Below, piece by piece: positions 19,327 to 27,850 of a stretch of 42,174 nucleotides of DNA. The notes below the pieces were generated by a model that ran no database searches, was not told where the DNA came from, and saw only the letters and a program-made list of their open reading frames with translations. Every line of letters starts with the position of its first letter. Positions within the stretch are counted from its first letter, which is position 1. The DNA is from Myxococcales bacterium (lineage in GTDB: Bacteria > Myxococcota_A > Polyangia > Haliangiales > SHYZ01), in the NCBI GenBank assembly GCA_009692535.1, contig SHYZ01000007.1, positions 1-42,174 on the forward strand. The letters run 5' to 3'. The position numbers and the translations under genes are program-made.

Positions 19327-20214
19327 ATGCGTCAAAGAACAGATTGTCGGCTCGGTGTGGTGGCTCCGCTCCTCGTGGCCTGCGCGGGGGCTGCGTGCAG
19401 TCCCGCGATCACCGCCGAGCCGGATGCGCTCCCTTGGGCTGCACCCGACGCTGAGGTCCTGCCGGTCGACGCGCAGCAGTTCGTCGACGCGCAGCCGGTT
19501 CCGGACGCCGGGCCGCCGGTGGTGTTCGCGGTCGTCTACGCCCACTCGCGCGACACGCTCTACCGCGTGAATCCCGACACGCTCGCGGTCACGGTGATCG
19601 GTCCGTTCAACTCCGGCGGCGCGTCGCTCGGCGACTTCATCACCGACATCGCGGTCGACCGCGACGGCAGCATGATCGCGATCTCGTACACGCAGGTCTA
19701 TCGAGTGGATCCGATGACGGTGGAGACGACGAGCATCGCGAGCCTCGACCGCGGGTTCAACGGGCTCTCCTTCGTGCCCGCGAGCGCGATCGATCCGACG
19801 GGGGAGGAGATCCTCATCGCGACAGCGGAGGAGGGCATGCTCTACCAGATCGACAAGCTGACCGGCGCGGCGACGGATATCGGCGCATACGGCGGCGGCC
19901 TCGGCTCGAGCGGCGACGTGGTGTCGGTGGCGATGTTCGGCACCGTGGCGACCGTGACGCGCCCCGGCTTCGCGAACGACTGGCTCGCGCGCATCGACGT
20001 CACGACCGGCGCGGCGACGCCGATCGGCGACACCGGCGTGACCAACATTTTCGGCCTCGGCTACTGGAAGGGGCGCGTCTACGGTTTCACCTCGGGGCAA
20101 CAGTTCGTGTTGATCGATCCCGCCACCGGCGTTGCGACCGTGGTGCCCGCCGGCGGTGCGCTGCCGTCATGGTGGGGCGCAGGCGTGACGACGATCGCGC
20201 CGATCATCGAGTAG
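19327..20214 (+). CDS. Predicted lipoprotein with beta-propeller-like repeats
   Basis: 295 residues from ATG 19327. The N-terminus is a lipoprotein signal with two candidate cysteines: C19 in LLVAC, a good lipobox, and C24 in GAACS. An Asp/Pro/Ala-rich spacer (PDAEVLPVDAQQFVDAQPVPDA) follows, common in surface lipoproteins of myxobacteria. The rest has repeated strands of the type LYRVNPDTLAVTVIG, VYRVDPMTVETTSI, LYQIDKLTGAATDIG and LARIDVTTGAATPIG, spaced about 45-65 residues apart, which suggests a beta-propeller. No catalytic motif is seen. The protein is probably anchored in the outer membrane; ligand and role are unknown. It converges on the alpha/beta hydrolase gene; 20215-20291 holds no clear terminator. 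Confidence 0.75.
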   Translation: MRQRTDCRLGVVAPLLVACAGAACSPAITAEPDALPWAAPDAEVLPVDAQQFVDAQPVPDAGPPVVFAVVYAHSRDTLYRVNPDTLAVTVIGPFNSGGASLGDFITDIAVDRDGSMIAISYTQVYRVDPMTVETTSIASLDRGFNGLSFVPASAIDPTGEEILIATAEEGMLYQIDKLTGAATDIGAYGGGLGSSGDVVSVAMFGTVATVTRPGFANDWLARIDVTTGAATPIGDTGVTNIFGLGYWKGRVYGFTSGQQFVLIDPATGVATVVPAGGALPSWWGAGVTTIAPIIE

Positions 20215-20291
20215 CGCGGCGTCGCGGGGCGTCGCATTGGGCTCGCCCGCCACCGTCGAACTTCAGGATCAGGCCCGGGGGCTGCTCACGT

Positions 20292-21152
20292 TCAGGATTC
20301 GCCAGCGGCGGCGAGCCAAGTGAGTACGCGCCGGACGATTTCGTCGGGCGCCTCGACGTGGAGAAAGTGGCCGACGCCGGGGAGCACCTCGCTCGCGAAT
20401 GGGCCGGAGCACCAGCGCTGCTGTTCGGCGGCGAGCTCGGGACCGATGCAGCCGTCGTCGGCGCCGTGGAGGTGGAGGAGCGGCGTGGCGACTGGGCGTG
20501 CGGAGCGCGCGCGGGCGAGCGCGTCGGCGGGTGGCCACGCGAGCGCGCGGTACATCGCGAGTGGCGCGGGGAGGCTCGCGGCGAGTGTGCGTTTGACGTC
20601 GACGAGCAGCTCGGGCGGCGGCGCAAGACCGGGCGACCATGCGCGCCAGAGTCGGTCGACGGCGGCGAAGTCGTTGCGGGCGAGCAGGCGCTCAGCGACG
20701 CCGCGGAGCTGGAAGAGCAGCATGTAGCGGCTGCGGAGGAGTTGGCGCGGGTGGCGACCGAGGCCGGCGAAGAACGCGCGGGGGTGTGGCACCGCGAGGG
20801 TCACGGCGCGGCGAATGCGTGAAGGGGCGCGCGCACAGGCAGCGTAGGTCGCGACTGCGCCCCAGTCGTGGCCGACGAGCGCGATTGGGCGATCGGGGGA
20901 GAGCCTTGCGGCGAGCGCGAGCAGATCGTCGCCGAGTTGGTCGGCGTGAAACGGCCCGGTGAGCGGAGAAGGGGCGTAGCCACGCAGGTAGGGCGCGACG
21001 GCGCGGTAACCGGCGGCGGCGAGCGCAGCGACGAGCGGTGCGAAGGAGTGCGGCGTGTCGGGGAAGCCGTGGACGCAGAGCACGAGCTCGCCGTGCGTCG
21101 GGCCCGCGTCGAGTGCGATCGCAAGCCCTGGCTCGACGCGCGCGTGGCTCAC
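20292..21152 (-). CDS. Alpha/beta hydrolase, epoxide hydrolase-like
   Basis: 286 residues from GTG 21152. The fold is shown by LVLCVHGFPDTPHSFAPL (oxyanion HGFP), the nucleophile elbow LVGHDWGAVATY with Asp as nucleophile, the acid in LHGADDGCIG, and the histidine in GVGHFLHVEAPDEIV. An Asp nucleophile in GHDWG points to the epoxide hydrolase/haloalkane dehalogenase branch rather than serine esterases. A lid region lies between (ARAPSRIRRAVTL to LLARNDFAAVDRLW). The start is four bases after the ftsW stop, so it is probably the last gene of the first dcw block. The substrate is unknown; no link to cell wall chemistry is visible in the sequence. Confidence 0.85.
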   Translation of the reverse strand: MSHARVEPGLAIALDAGPTHGELVLCVHGFPDTPHSFAPLVAALAAAGYRAVAPYLRGYAPSPLTGPFHADQLGDDLLALAARLSPDRPIALVGHDWGAVATYAACARAPSRIRRAVTLAVPHPRAFFAGLGRHPRQLLRSRYMLLFQLRGVAERLLARNDFAAVDRLWRAWSPGLAPPPELLVDVKRTLAASLPAPLAMYRALAWPPADALARARSARPVATPLLHLHGADDGCIGPELAAEQQRWCSGPFASEVLPGVGHFLHVEAPDEIVRRVLTWLAAAGES

Positions 21153-21156
21153 GTCG

Positions 21157-22413
21157 CTACGACCGCGCGTGGACGCGGTGGCCGTGGTGGCGGTTCCTTG
21201 CGCGCTCGTTCTGGATGCGTCGTCTCGGCGCGGGCGCGGGCGCGGGCCTGCCGGTCGAGACGTTGAGCAGCACACCGACGCAGAAAAGCGACAGCACGAG
21301 CGACGAGCCGCCGTAGCTCATGAAGGGGAGCGTGAGGCCCTTGGCGGGTAGCGCGCCGAGTACGACGCCGGTGTTGACCAGTGCCTGCAGCGCGAAGATC
21401 GAGGTGAGGCCGAACGCGAGGTAGGTGCCGAAGCGGTCGCGCGCGCCGAGCGCGGCTCGCGTGCCGCGCCAGAGCACGACGGCAAAGAGCGCGAGCACCA
21501 GCGCGAAGCCGAGGAAGCCGAGCTCCTCGCCGACGTTGGCCATGATGAAGTCGGTGTGCGCCTCGGGCATGTAGAAGAGCTTCTGCTTGCCGTCGCCGAG
21601 CCCGAGGCCCGCGAGGCCGCCCGAGCCGATCGAGATCAGCGACTCGGTGATCTGGTAGCCGACGCCCTGCCGGAATTGCCACGGGTCGACGTAGGCGATC
21701 ATGCGGCGCAGTCGCCACGGCGTACCGACGATGGCGAAGTAGATGACCGGCGAGGCGGCCATCACGGCGAGCAGGATGTAGGAGATCCGCGTGCCGGCGA
21801 CAAAGAGCAGGATCAGCGTGGTGGCCCCGAGGATGAGCGCCGAGCCGAGATCGGGCTGGCCGAGGAGCAGCGCCATCATCGCGCCGCAGACCGCGAGGTG
21901 TGGCAGGAATCCGACGGTGAAGCTCTTGACCTTGGCCTCGCGCTGCGCGAGCGAGTGCGCGAGGTAGGCGACGAGCGCGATCTTGGCGAACTCGACCGGC
22001 TGGAACGAGAGCGGGCCGAGGTGAAACCAGCGCTTGGCACCGCCGACGCGAGTGCCGGAGACGAGCACGCCGGCGAGGAGTGTGATGGCGCCGAGCAGGA
22101 GCGGGAACGACCAGCGCGCGAGTCGGCCGTGATCCAGCGTCGCGCCGAACCAGAGCGCAGCGAAGCCGAGCAGACAGTAGATGAGGTGGCGCTGGAGGAA
22201 GAAGGTCGGCGAGCCGGTGGCCTTCTCCGCGTAGACCGCGCTCGCTGAGTAGATCTCGATCGTGCCGATCGCGAGCAGACCGAGCACGGCGGCGAGCAGC
22301 ACGAGGTCGGGGCCCTGGGGGCGGGCGCGCCACGTCGTGGCGACGCGGAACACGCCTTCAGGCGGGGCCGAGGGCTCGGTCGACGCATCGTGCGCGATCG
22401 GCTCGGGGATCAT
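21157..22413 (-). CDS. ftsW: Peptidoglycan glycosyltransferase FtsW
   Basis: FtsW is the SEDS-family polymerase of septal glycan and works with FtsI. From ATG 22413 it has 418 residues with about ten membrane segments. Conserved pieces are FQPVEFAKIALVAYLAHSL, LGQPDLGSALIL, WQFRQGVGYQITESLISIG, TDFIMANVGEELGFLGFAL, GLTLPFMSYGGSSLV, and a basic C-terminal tail with a Pro/Ala stretch. ATG overlaps the murD stop within ATGA. It is distinguished from RodA by its position between murD and (after an interruption) murG. Confidence 0.96.
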   Translation of the reverse strand: MIPEPIAHDASTEPSAPPEGVFRVATTWRARPQGPDLVLLAAVLGLLAIGTIEIYSASAVYAEKATGSPTFFLQRHLIYCLLGFAALWFGATLDHGRLARWSFPLLLGAITLLAGVLVSGTRVGGAKRWFHLGPLSFQPVEFAKIALVAYLAHSLAQREAKVKSFTVGFLPHLAVCGAMMALLLGQPDLGSALILGATTLILLFVAGTRISYILLAVMAASPVIYFAIVGTPWRLRRMIAYVDPWQFRQGVGYQITESLISIGSGGLAGLGLGDGKQKLFYMPEAHTDFIMANVGEELGFLGFALVLALFAVVLWRGTRAALGARDRFGTYLAFGLTSIFALQALVNTGVVLGALPAKGLTLPFMSYGGSSLVLSLFCVGVLLNVSTGRPAPAPAPRRRIQNERARNRHHGHRVHARS

Positions 22414-23798
22414 GCGAGGTCGAGCCTCCGTGCGCCGATCGCAAAGACCGCTTCGCGAAAGACGCGGCCGCGGTGCTCGAAGTTCTGGAACATGTCGTAG
22501 CTCGAGCAGGCGGGCGAGAGCACGACGGCATCGCCGGCGCGGGCGTGGGCGTGGGCGATGCGGACCGCGTCGAAGAGATCGGCGGCGTGTGTGACGGGGA
22601 ACGTGACGGCGGCGCGGGCGAGCGCGGCTGCGATGATTGGGGTCGCCTCGCCGATCAGCACGACGGCGCGAGCGCAGCGCACGAGCGCGGCGACCATCGG
22701 GGCGTAGTCGCCGCCCTTGTCCTTGCCGCCGGCGATCAGCACGACGGGGCGCGGGAAGCCGTCGAGCGCGGCGGCGACGGCGCCGACGTTGGTGCCCTTG
22801 GAGTCGTCGTAGAAGCGGATGTCGTCGAGCTCGCCGACGAGCTCCATGCGATGCGGCAGTGGACGAAAGCTCTGCGCGGCCAAGCGGAGCGCGGTGGGCG
22901 GCACGCCTGCGAGTCGGGCGGCGAGGAAGGCAGACATCGCGTTCTCGAGGTTGTGCGTGCCGACGATGCGGAGCAGGCCGGTGGCGTAGCGTTCCTCGCC
23001 GTGCTCCATGCGAAGGACGATCTCGTCGCGCGCGGGCGAGAGGCATGCGCCCGCGGCGAGGTCGCGCGCCGAGGAGAATTCCCAGACGTTGGCGCGGCTC
23101 GCACGAGCGCCGGCGACGACCCGAGCGTCCTCGGCGTTCGCGATGGCGTGATCGCCCGGCTGTTGCCAGGAGAAAACGCGGTTCTTGATCGACGCATAGA
23201 CGTCCATGGTGCCGTAGCGATCGAGGTGATCCTCGGTGATGTTGAGACCGACGGCCACTTTCGGGCGAAAGCTCGTGCAGGTCTCGAGCTGGAAGCCGGC
23301 GATTTCGGCGACGATGAAGCCGCCGGGACGATCGGCCGGGCCGCCGACCGCCTCGATGAGTGGGTTGCCGAGGTTGCCGCCGCAAAAGGTCGGCGTGCCG
23401 GTGGCCGCGCAGATCTCGCCGAGCAGCGACGTGGTGGTGCTCTTGCCGTTGGTGCCGGTGATCGCGAGCAGCAGGGCGTCCTCGTGGAGGCAGCGGAAGG
23501 CGAGCTCGACTTCGGCGATGACCTCGACGCCGGCGCGTCGCGCAAGCGTGAGCTCGGGCAGCTCGGGGACGCCGGGCGAGACCACGATGACGTCGGCGGC
23601 GGTGAACGAGTCGGGCTGGTGGCCGCCGAGCTCGAGGGTGGCGCAGCCATCGAGGAGCGCGAGCGCGGGCGCGAGTTGTTCGGCGGGCGCGCGGTCGGTG
23701 ACGGTGACGTGCGCGCCGCGCGCGGCGAGGAAGCGTGCCGCGGCGACGCCGGAGCGCGCGAGCCCGAGGACCAGCACCTTGCGTCCTGCGAGCTTCAT
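22410..23798 (-). CDS. murD: UDP-N-acetylmuramoylalanine--D-glutamate ligase
   Basis: MurD adds D-Glu, supplied by MurI, to UDP-MurNAc-L-Ala. The 462-residue protein shows KVLVLGLARSGVAAARFL, VIVVSPGVPELPEL, the ATP site LAITGTNGKSTTTSLLGE, GGNLGNPLIEA, LNITEDHLDRYG, FYDDSKGTNVGAV and SPACSSYDMFQNFEHRG. The usual ELSSFQLE segment reads EIAGFQLET here, a mild deviation. ATG 23798 lies three bases after the mraY stop; its own stop overlaps ftsW. Confidence 0.97.
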   Translation of the reverse strand: MKLAGRKVLVLGLARSGVAAARFLAARGAHVTVTDRAPAEQLAPALALLDGCATLELGGHQPDSFTAADVIVVSPGVPELPELTLARRAGVEVIAEVELAFRCLHEDALLLAITGTNGKSTTTSLLGEICAATGTPTFCGGNLGNPLIEAVGGPADRPGGFIVAEIAGFQLETCTSFRPKVAVGLNITEDHLDRYGTMDVYASIKNRVFSWQQPGDHAIANAEDARVVAGARASRANVWEFSSARDLAAGACLSPARDEIVLRMEHGEERYATGLLRIVGTHNLENAMSAFLAARLAGVPPTALRLAAQSFRPLPHRMELVGELDDIRFYDDSKGTNVGAVAAALDGFPRPVVLIAGGKDKGGDYAPMVAALVRCARAVVLIGEATPIIAAALARAAVTFPVTHAADLFDAVRIAHAHARAGDAVVLSPACSSYDMFQNFEHRGRVFREAVFAIGARRLDLA

Positions 23799-23801
23799 CG
23801 G

Positions 23802-24938
23802 CTAGCGGACCTTGAGCGTGCCGAGCGCGAGCAGCGCGAGCAGCACGCTGATGATCCAGAAGCGGACGATGATCTTTGGTTCCTGCCAGCCCTTGAGCTC
23901 GAAGTGGTGGTGGATCGGCGCCATGCGAAAGACGCGCTTCTTTCTGAGCTTGTAGCTGCCGACCTGGATCATCACGGAGAGCGCCTCGACGACGAAGAGG
24001 CCGCCCACGATGAGCAGGGTCAGCTCGTTCTTGGTCGCGACGGCGAGCATCCCGATGCCGCCGCCGAGTGAGAGCGACCCGACGTCGCCCATGAAGACCG
24101 ACGCTGGGTAGGTGTTGTACCAAAGGAAACCGAGGCCGGCGCCGACCATGGCGGCGCAGTAGATGGAGAGCTCGGCGGCACCGTTCACATGCGCGATGCG
24201 CAGGTACTCGGCGACGGTGCGGCCATCGCCGGAGAGGCTGATGACGGTCTGCGTGCCGGCGAGATAGGCGAAGACGAGGAAGGTGCCAGCGTTGATCACG
24301 ACCGGGCCGATCGCGAGCCCGTCGAGGCCATCGGTAAGGTTCACGGCGTTTGAGCAGCCGACGACGACGACGCTCGCGAACGCGATGTAGAGCCAGAGCG
24401 GCAACTCGACCTGCACGCGCTGGAAGTCGGTGAACGGGATCATCAAGCGGGTGCGGATGTCGGGGTCGAACGTGCCGGAGGTGAAGAGGTAGGTGATCGC
24501 GGCGCCGGCGATCGCGAATTGCCAGAGCAGCTTCAGCTTGCCGGAGAGACCCTTGGTGTTCTTCTTCGAGACCTTGAGGTAGTCGTCGGCGAAGCCGACC
24601 AAGCCGAAGCCGACGGTGACGGCGAGCGTGACCCAGACGAACGTGTTCGAGAGGTCGCACCAGAGGATCGTGGGGATCACGAGCGCGAGCAGGATGAGCG
24701 AGCCGCCCATCGTCGGCGTGCCGGCCTTCTTCTTGTGGGACTCGGGGCCATCGTCGCGGACCTGCTGGCCCATCTGCGCCTCCTTGAGCCGCTCGATGAA
24801 CCACGGCCCGAGGAGGAAGGAGATGAGCAGCGAGGTCAGCGCTGCGGCGAGGATGCGCGTCGAGGTGTAGCGAAAGACGCGCAGGAAGCCGAGGCCTTCG
24901 AGGCGCGAGAGGACGTCGTAGAGCAGGAAGAGCAACAT
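23802..24938 (-). CDS. mraY: Phospho-N-acetylmuramoyl-pentapeptide transferase
   Basis: MraY is the integral membrane enzyme that makes lipid I from UDP-MurNAc-pentapeptide and undecaprenyl phosphate. The 378-residue protein has about ten membrane helices. Signatures are the N-terminal [15 protein letters not shown], the aspartate pair in [36 protein letters not shown], and the histidine cluster in [17 protein letters not shown]. It starts one base after the murF stop (TGA, one base, ATG). Confidence 0.97.
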   Translation of the reverse strand: MLLFLLYDVLSRLEGLGFLRVFRYTSTRILAAALTSLLISFLLGPWFIERLKEAQMGQQVRDDGPESHKKKAGTPTMGGSLILLALVIPTILWCDLSNTFVWVTLAVTVGFGLVGFADDYLKVSKKNTKGLSGKLKLLWQFAIAGAAITYLFTSGTFDPDIRTRLMIPFTDFQRVQVELPLWLYIAFASVVVVGCSNAVNLTDGLDGLAIGPVVINAGTFLVFAYLAGTQTVISLSGDGRTVAEYLRIAHVNGAAELSIYCAAMVGAGLGFLWYNTYPASVFMGDVGSLSLGGGIGMLAVATKNELTLLIVGGLFVVEALSVMIQVGSYKLRKKRVFRMAPIHHHFELKGWQEPKIIVRFWIISVLLALLALGTLKVR

Positions 24939-24939
24939 G

Positions 24940-26343
24940 TCAGCGGGTCGCCTCCTTCAGGGCATCGAGTACGCGCTCGAGCCGCATGCCGCGCGAGGCC
25001 TTGATGAGCAGCCAGTCGCCGGGCGCGGTGCGTGCGAGCGCGGCGTGGGCGGCTGCGGTTGGGTCGAGGGTCTCGTGGACGTCGGTGAGTCCGGCGGCGC
25101 GTGCGCCACGGGCGAGGTGGCGGGCGCGTTCGCCGACGGTGATCAGCGCGCTGATGCCGGCGGCGGCGAGCGCGGCGCCGACCGCGGCGTGCTCGTCGGC
25201 CTCGGCGTCGCCGAGCTCGAGCATGTCGCCGAGGATTGCCACGGTGCGCCGACCGGCGGCGAGCTCGGCGAGCGTGGCGATGGCGGCGCGCATCGAGTCG
25301 GGGTTGGCGTTGTAGCAGTCGACCAGCACGGCCCGCTCGGCGAGTCGCTCAACCTGCGAGCGCATTGCCGCGGGGCGGGCGGACGCGAGGGCGTGGGCGG
25401 AGGCGGCCGGATCGAGCCCGAGCGCGACGGCGACCGCCAGCGCGCAGGCGGCGTTGTCCGCATTGTGGCGTCCGACGAGCGGGACTGCGACGGTGAGTGT
25501 GGCGCCGCCGACCTCGACGAGCAGGTTGGAGCCGAGCGCGCGATCGTCGCGCGGCGTGATCGAGAGGATGCGCACGGTGGCGCCGGCCGCCGTGCCGAAG
25601 GTGACGTGGCGGTCCGCGGGGACGAGCGCGAGCGCGCGGGCGGTGAGGCGCGGGTCGTCGGCGGGGTAGACCGCGTGTCCCTGCGGCGGCAACGTGGCGA
25701 AGACCTCGCTCTTCCCCTCGACGATGGCGGCAGCCGAGCCGACGACACCGACGTGCGCGGTGCCTGCATTCACGACGACACCGATCTCCTGCTCGGCGAA
25801 GCGGCCAAGGTAGGCGATGTGGCCGAGGCCGCGCATGCCCATCTCCACGACGGCGAAGCGGTGCTCGGGGCGCAGCCGGAGCAGCGTCAGCGGGACGCCG
25901 GTCTCGTTGTTGAGTGAGCCGACGGACGCGAGCACGTGGTCGGCGCCGACGACGCCGGCGAGGAGTGCGTGGAGCAGTTCCTTGGTGGTGGTCTTGCCCG
26001 ACGAGCCGGTCACACCGATCACGCGCGCCGGCATGCGTCGGCGGTGCGCGCGCGCGACCTCGGCCAGCGCGAGCGAGGGATCGGCCACGACGATGGTCGT
26101 CACGCCAGCGGGCAAGGGGGCCGTGTGATCCGCAGCGACGACGAGGCCGGTCGCGCCGGCAGCGACGGCCTGTGCGGCGAACGTGTGGCCATCGTGCGCC
26201 GCGCCGCGAATGGCGAAGTAGAGCTCGCCGGGACGCGCGGTGCGACCGTCGATGGTCACGCCCTCCCATCGCTCGGCGGCGCGGACGGTCACGCGGCCGC
26301 CGGTGGCGTGCCGCACGAGGTCGAGGTCGAGCGGCGCGCTCAC
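24940..26343 (-). CDS. murF: UDP-N-acetylmuramoyl-tripeptide--D-alanyl-D-alanine ligase
   Basis: MurF adds the Ddl product D-Ala-D-Ala to the UDP-tripeptide. The 467-residue protein shows [16 protein letters not shown], the ATP site [66 protein letters not shown] and [19 protein letters not shown]. The start is GTG 26343, overlapping the murE stop in GTGA; the stop is one base before mraY. Confidence 0.96.
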   Translation of the reverse strand: MSAPLDLDLVRHATGGRVTVRAAERWEGVTIDGRTARPGELYFAIRGAAHDGHTFAAQAVAAGATGLVVAADHTAPLPAGVTTIVVADPSLALAEVARAHRRRMPARVIGVTGSSGKTTTKELLHALLAGVVGADHVLASVGSLNNETGVPLTLLRLRPEHRFAVVEMGMRGLGHIAYLGRFAEQEIGVVVNAGTAHVGVVGSAAAIVEGKSEVFATLPPQGHAVYPADDPRLTARALALVPADRHVTFGTAAGATVRILSITPRDDRALGSNLLVEVGGATLTVAVPLVGRHNADNAACALAVAVALGLDPAASAHALASARPAAMRSQVERLAERAVLVDCYNANPDSMRAAIATLAELAAGRRTVAILGDMLELGDAEADEHAAVGAALAAAGISALITVGERARHLARGARAAGLTDVHETLDPTAAAHAALARTAPGDWLLIKASRGMRLERVLDALKEATR

Positions 26344-27839
26344 GACGGGCTCCCGAGGCGGGCGATCGCGGCAGCGGCCTCTTCGCGGTCGTCGAAGTGG
26401 TGCTTCGTGGTGCCGATGATTTGGTAGTCCTCGTGCCCCTTGCCGGCCACGAGGACGACGTCGCCCGCGCGCGCCTCCGCGACGGCGAGCGCGATGGCGC
26501 GGCGGCGGTCGGGCTCGACCACGTGCGGCGCACGTGCGGCGCCTGCGTGTACGCCGGCGACGATCATGTCGAGGATCGACAGCGGCTCCTCGGTGCGCGG
26601 GTTGTCGGAAGTGACGAACGCGAGGTCCGCGCCCTCGGCGACGACGCGCCCCATGAGCGGACGCTTGGCGCGGTCGCGATCACCGCCGCAGCCGAAGACG
26701 ACGAGCAGGCGGCCACGGGTGAGCGGACGGAGCGCGGCGATCACGCGCTCGAGCGCATCGGGGGTGTGCGCGTAGTCGACGAAGAGGTCGACGCCGCGCG
26801 TGTTCGCCACCCGCTCGACGCGCCCGGGCACGCCGGGGAGCGTGCGCACGCCGGCGACGATGGCGTCTCTGTCGAGGCCGAGCGCGCAGCCGATGCCGGT
26901 GGCGAGCGCGAGGTTGGCGAGGTTGTATTCGCCGAAGAGTACGGAGGATGCGAGCTCGATTTCGCCCTGCGGCGTGCGCAGCGTGGCGCGGAGACCGGCG
27001 ATGGTGCTGGTCGCGCTGGCGACGGAGATGTCGGCGGCGTTGTCGGCGCGACGGAGCGAGACGCGCAGCTTGCGCGCGGTGGCGGGAGCGGCGGCGAGCA
27101 TCGCCTCGCCGATGCCGTCGCCGTCGTCGACCATCGCGACCGCGGTGCCGTTCGCTGCGAGGCGTTCGGAAAAGAGCCGCTCCTTGGCGGCGCGGTACGC
27201 CGCCATCGTGCCGTGGAGATCGAGGTGGTCCTGCGTCAGGTTGGTGAAGGCGGCCACCTGAAACACGACGCCTTCGAGCCGGTCCATCGCGAGTGCGGCC
27301 GACGAGGTCTCCATGACGACGTGCGAGCAGCCGCGTGCCGCGAGGTCGCCAAAGAGCGCGTGGAGCTCCACCGGCGCGGGCGTCGTGAAGGTCGCGGGAG
27401 TCTCGCGGCCGCCGAAGCGGAAGCTCACGGTGCCGATCACACCGGGGCGCGCGCCGGTGTGAGCAGCGGCGAGCATCGCTTCGACGAGATAGCTGGCGGT
27501 GGTCTTGCCGTTCGTGCCGGTGATGCCGACGAGCGTCATGCGGTCGGCGGGGCGACCGGCCACGCGCGCGGCGAGTCGACCGAGCGCGCGCTTGGCGCAG
27601 CCGACGACGATTTGCGGCACCGGTACAGAAAGTTCGCGCTCGACGACGACGGCAGCGGCGCCGCGGGCGCAGGCGGCGGCGACGAAGTCGTGCCCATCCA
27701 CGGTGAGGCCGGGCACGGCGACGAAGAGATCGCCGACCGCGACCCGCCGCGAGTCATCGTGCACCGCGCCGATTTCGCACGCACCGTCGCCGACGAGGCG
27801 GGCACCGTCTACTTCAGCGAGGAGGTCCACCAGACGCAT
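26340..27839 (-). CDS. murE: UDP-MurNAc-L-Ala-D-Glu--meso-DAP ligase
   Basis: MurE adds the third amino acid. The 499-residue protein shows the ATP site LVGITGTNGKTTASYLVEAM, FTTPAPVELHALFGDL, NLTQDHLDLHGTM, VDYAHTPDALERVI and GKGHEDYQII. The motif TSDNPRTEEP contains the DNPR sequence typical of enzymes specific for meso-diaminopimelate rather than lysine, which fits a Gram-negative wall and the presence of lysA nearby. The common EVSSHAL reads ETSSAALAMDR. ATG 27839 follows the ftsI stop by 11 bases. Confidence 0.97.
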   Translation of the reverse strand: MRLVDLLAEVDGARLVGDGACEIGAVHDDSRRVAVGDLFVAVPGLTVDGHDFVAAACARGAAAVVVERELSVPVPQIVVGCAKRALGRLAARVAGRPADRMTLVGITGTNGKTTASYLVEAMLAAAHTGARPGVIGTVSFRFGGRETPATFTTPAPVELHALFGDLAARGCSHVVMETSSAALAMDRLEGVVFQVAAFTNLTQDHLDLHGTMAAYRAAKERLFSERLAANGTAVAMVDDGDGIGEAMLAAAPATARKLRVSLRRADNAADISVASATSTIAGLRATLRTPQGEIELASSVLFGEYNLANLALATGIGCALGLDRDAIVAGVRTLPGVPGRVERVANTRGVDLFVDYAHTPDALERVIAALRPLTRGRLLVVFGCGGDRDRAKRPLMGRVVAEGADLAFVTSDNPRTEEPLSILDMIVAGVHAGAARAPHVVEPDRRRAIALAVAEARAGDVVLVAGKGHEDYQIIGTTKHHFDDREEAAAAIARLGSPS

Positions 27840-27850
27840 GCGACGGGGTT

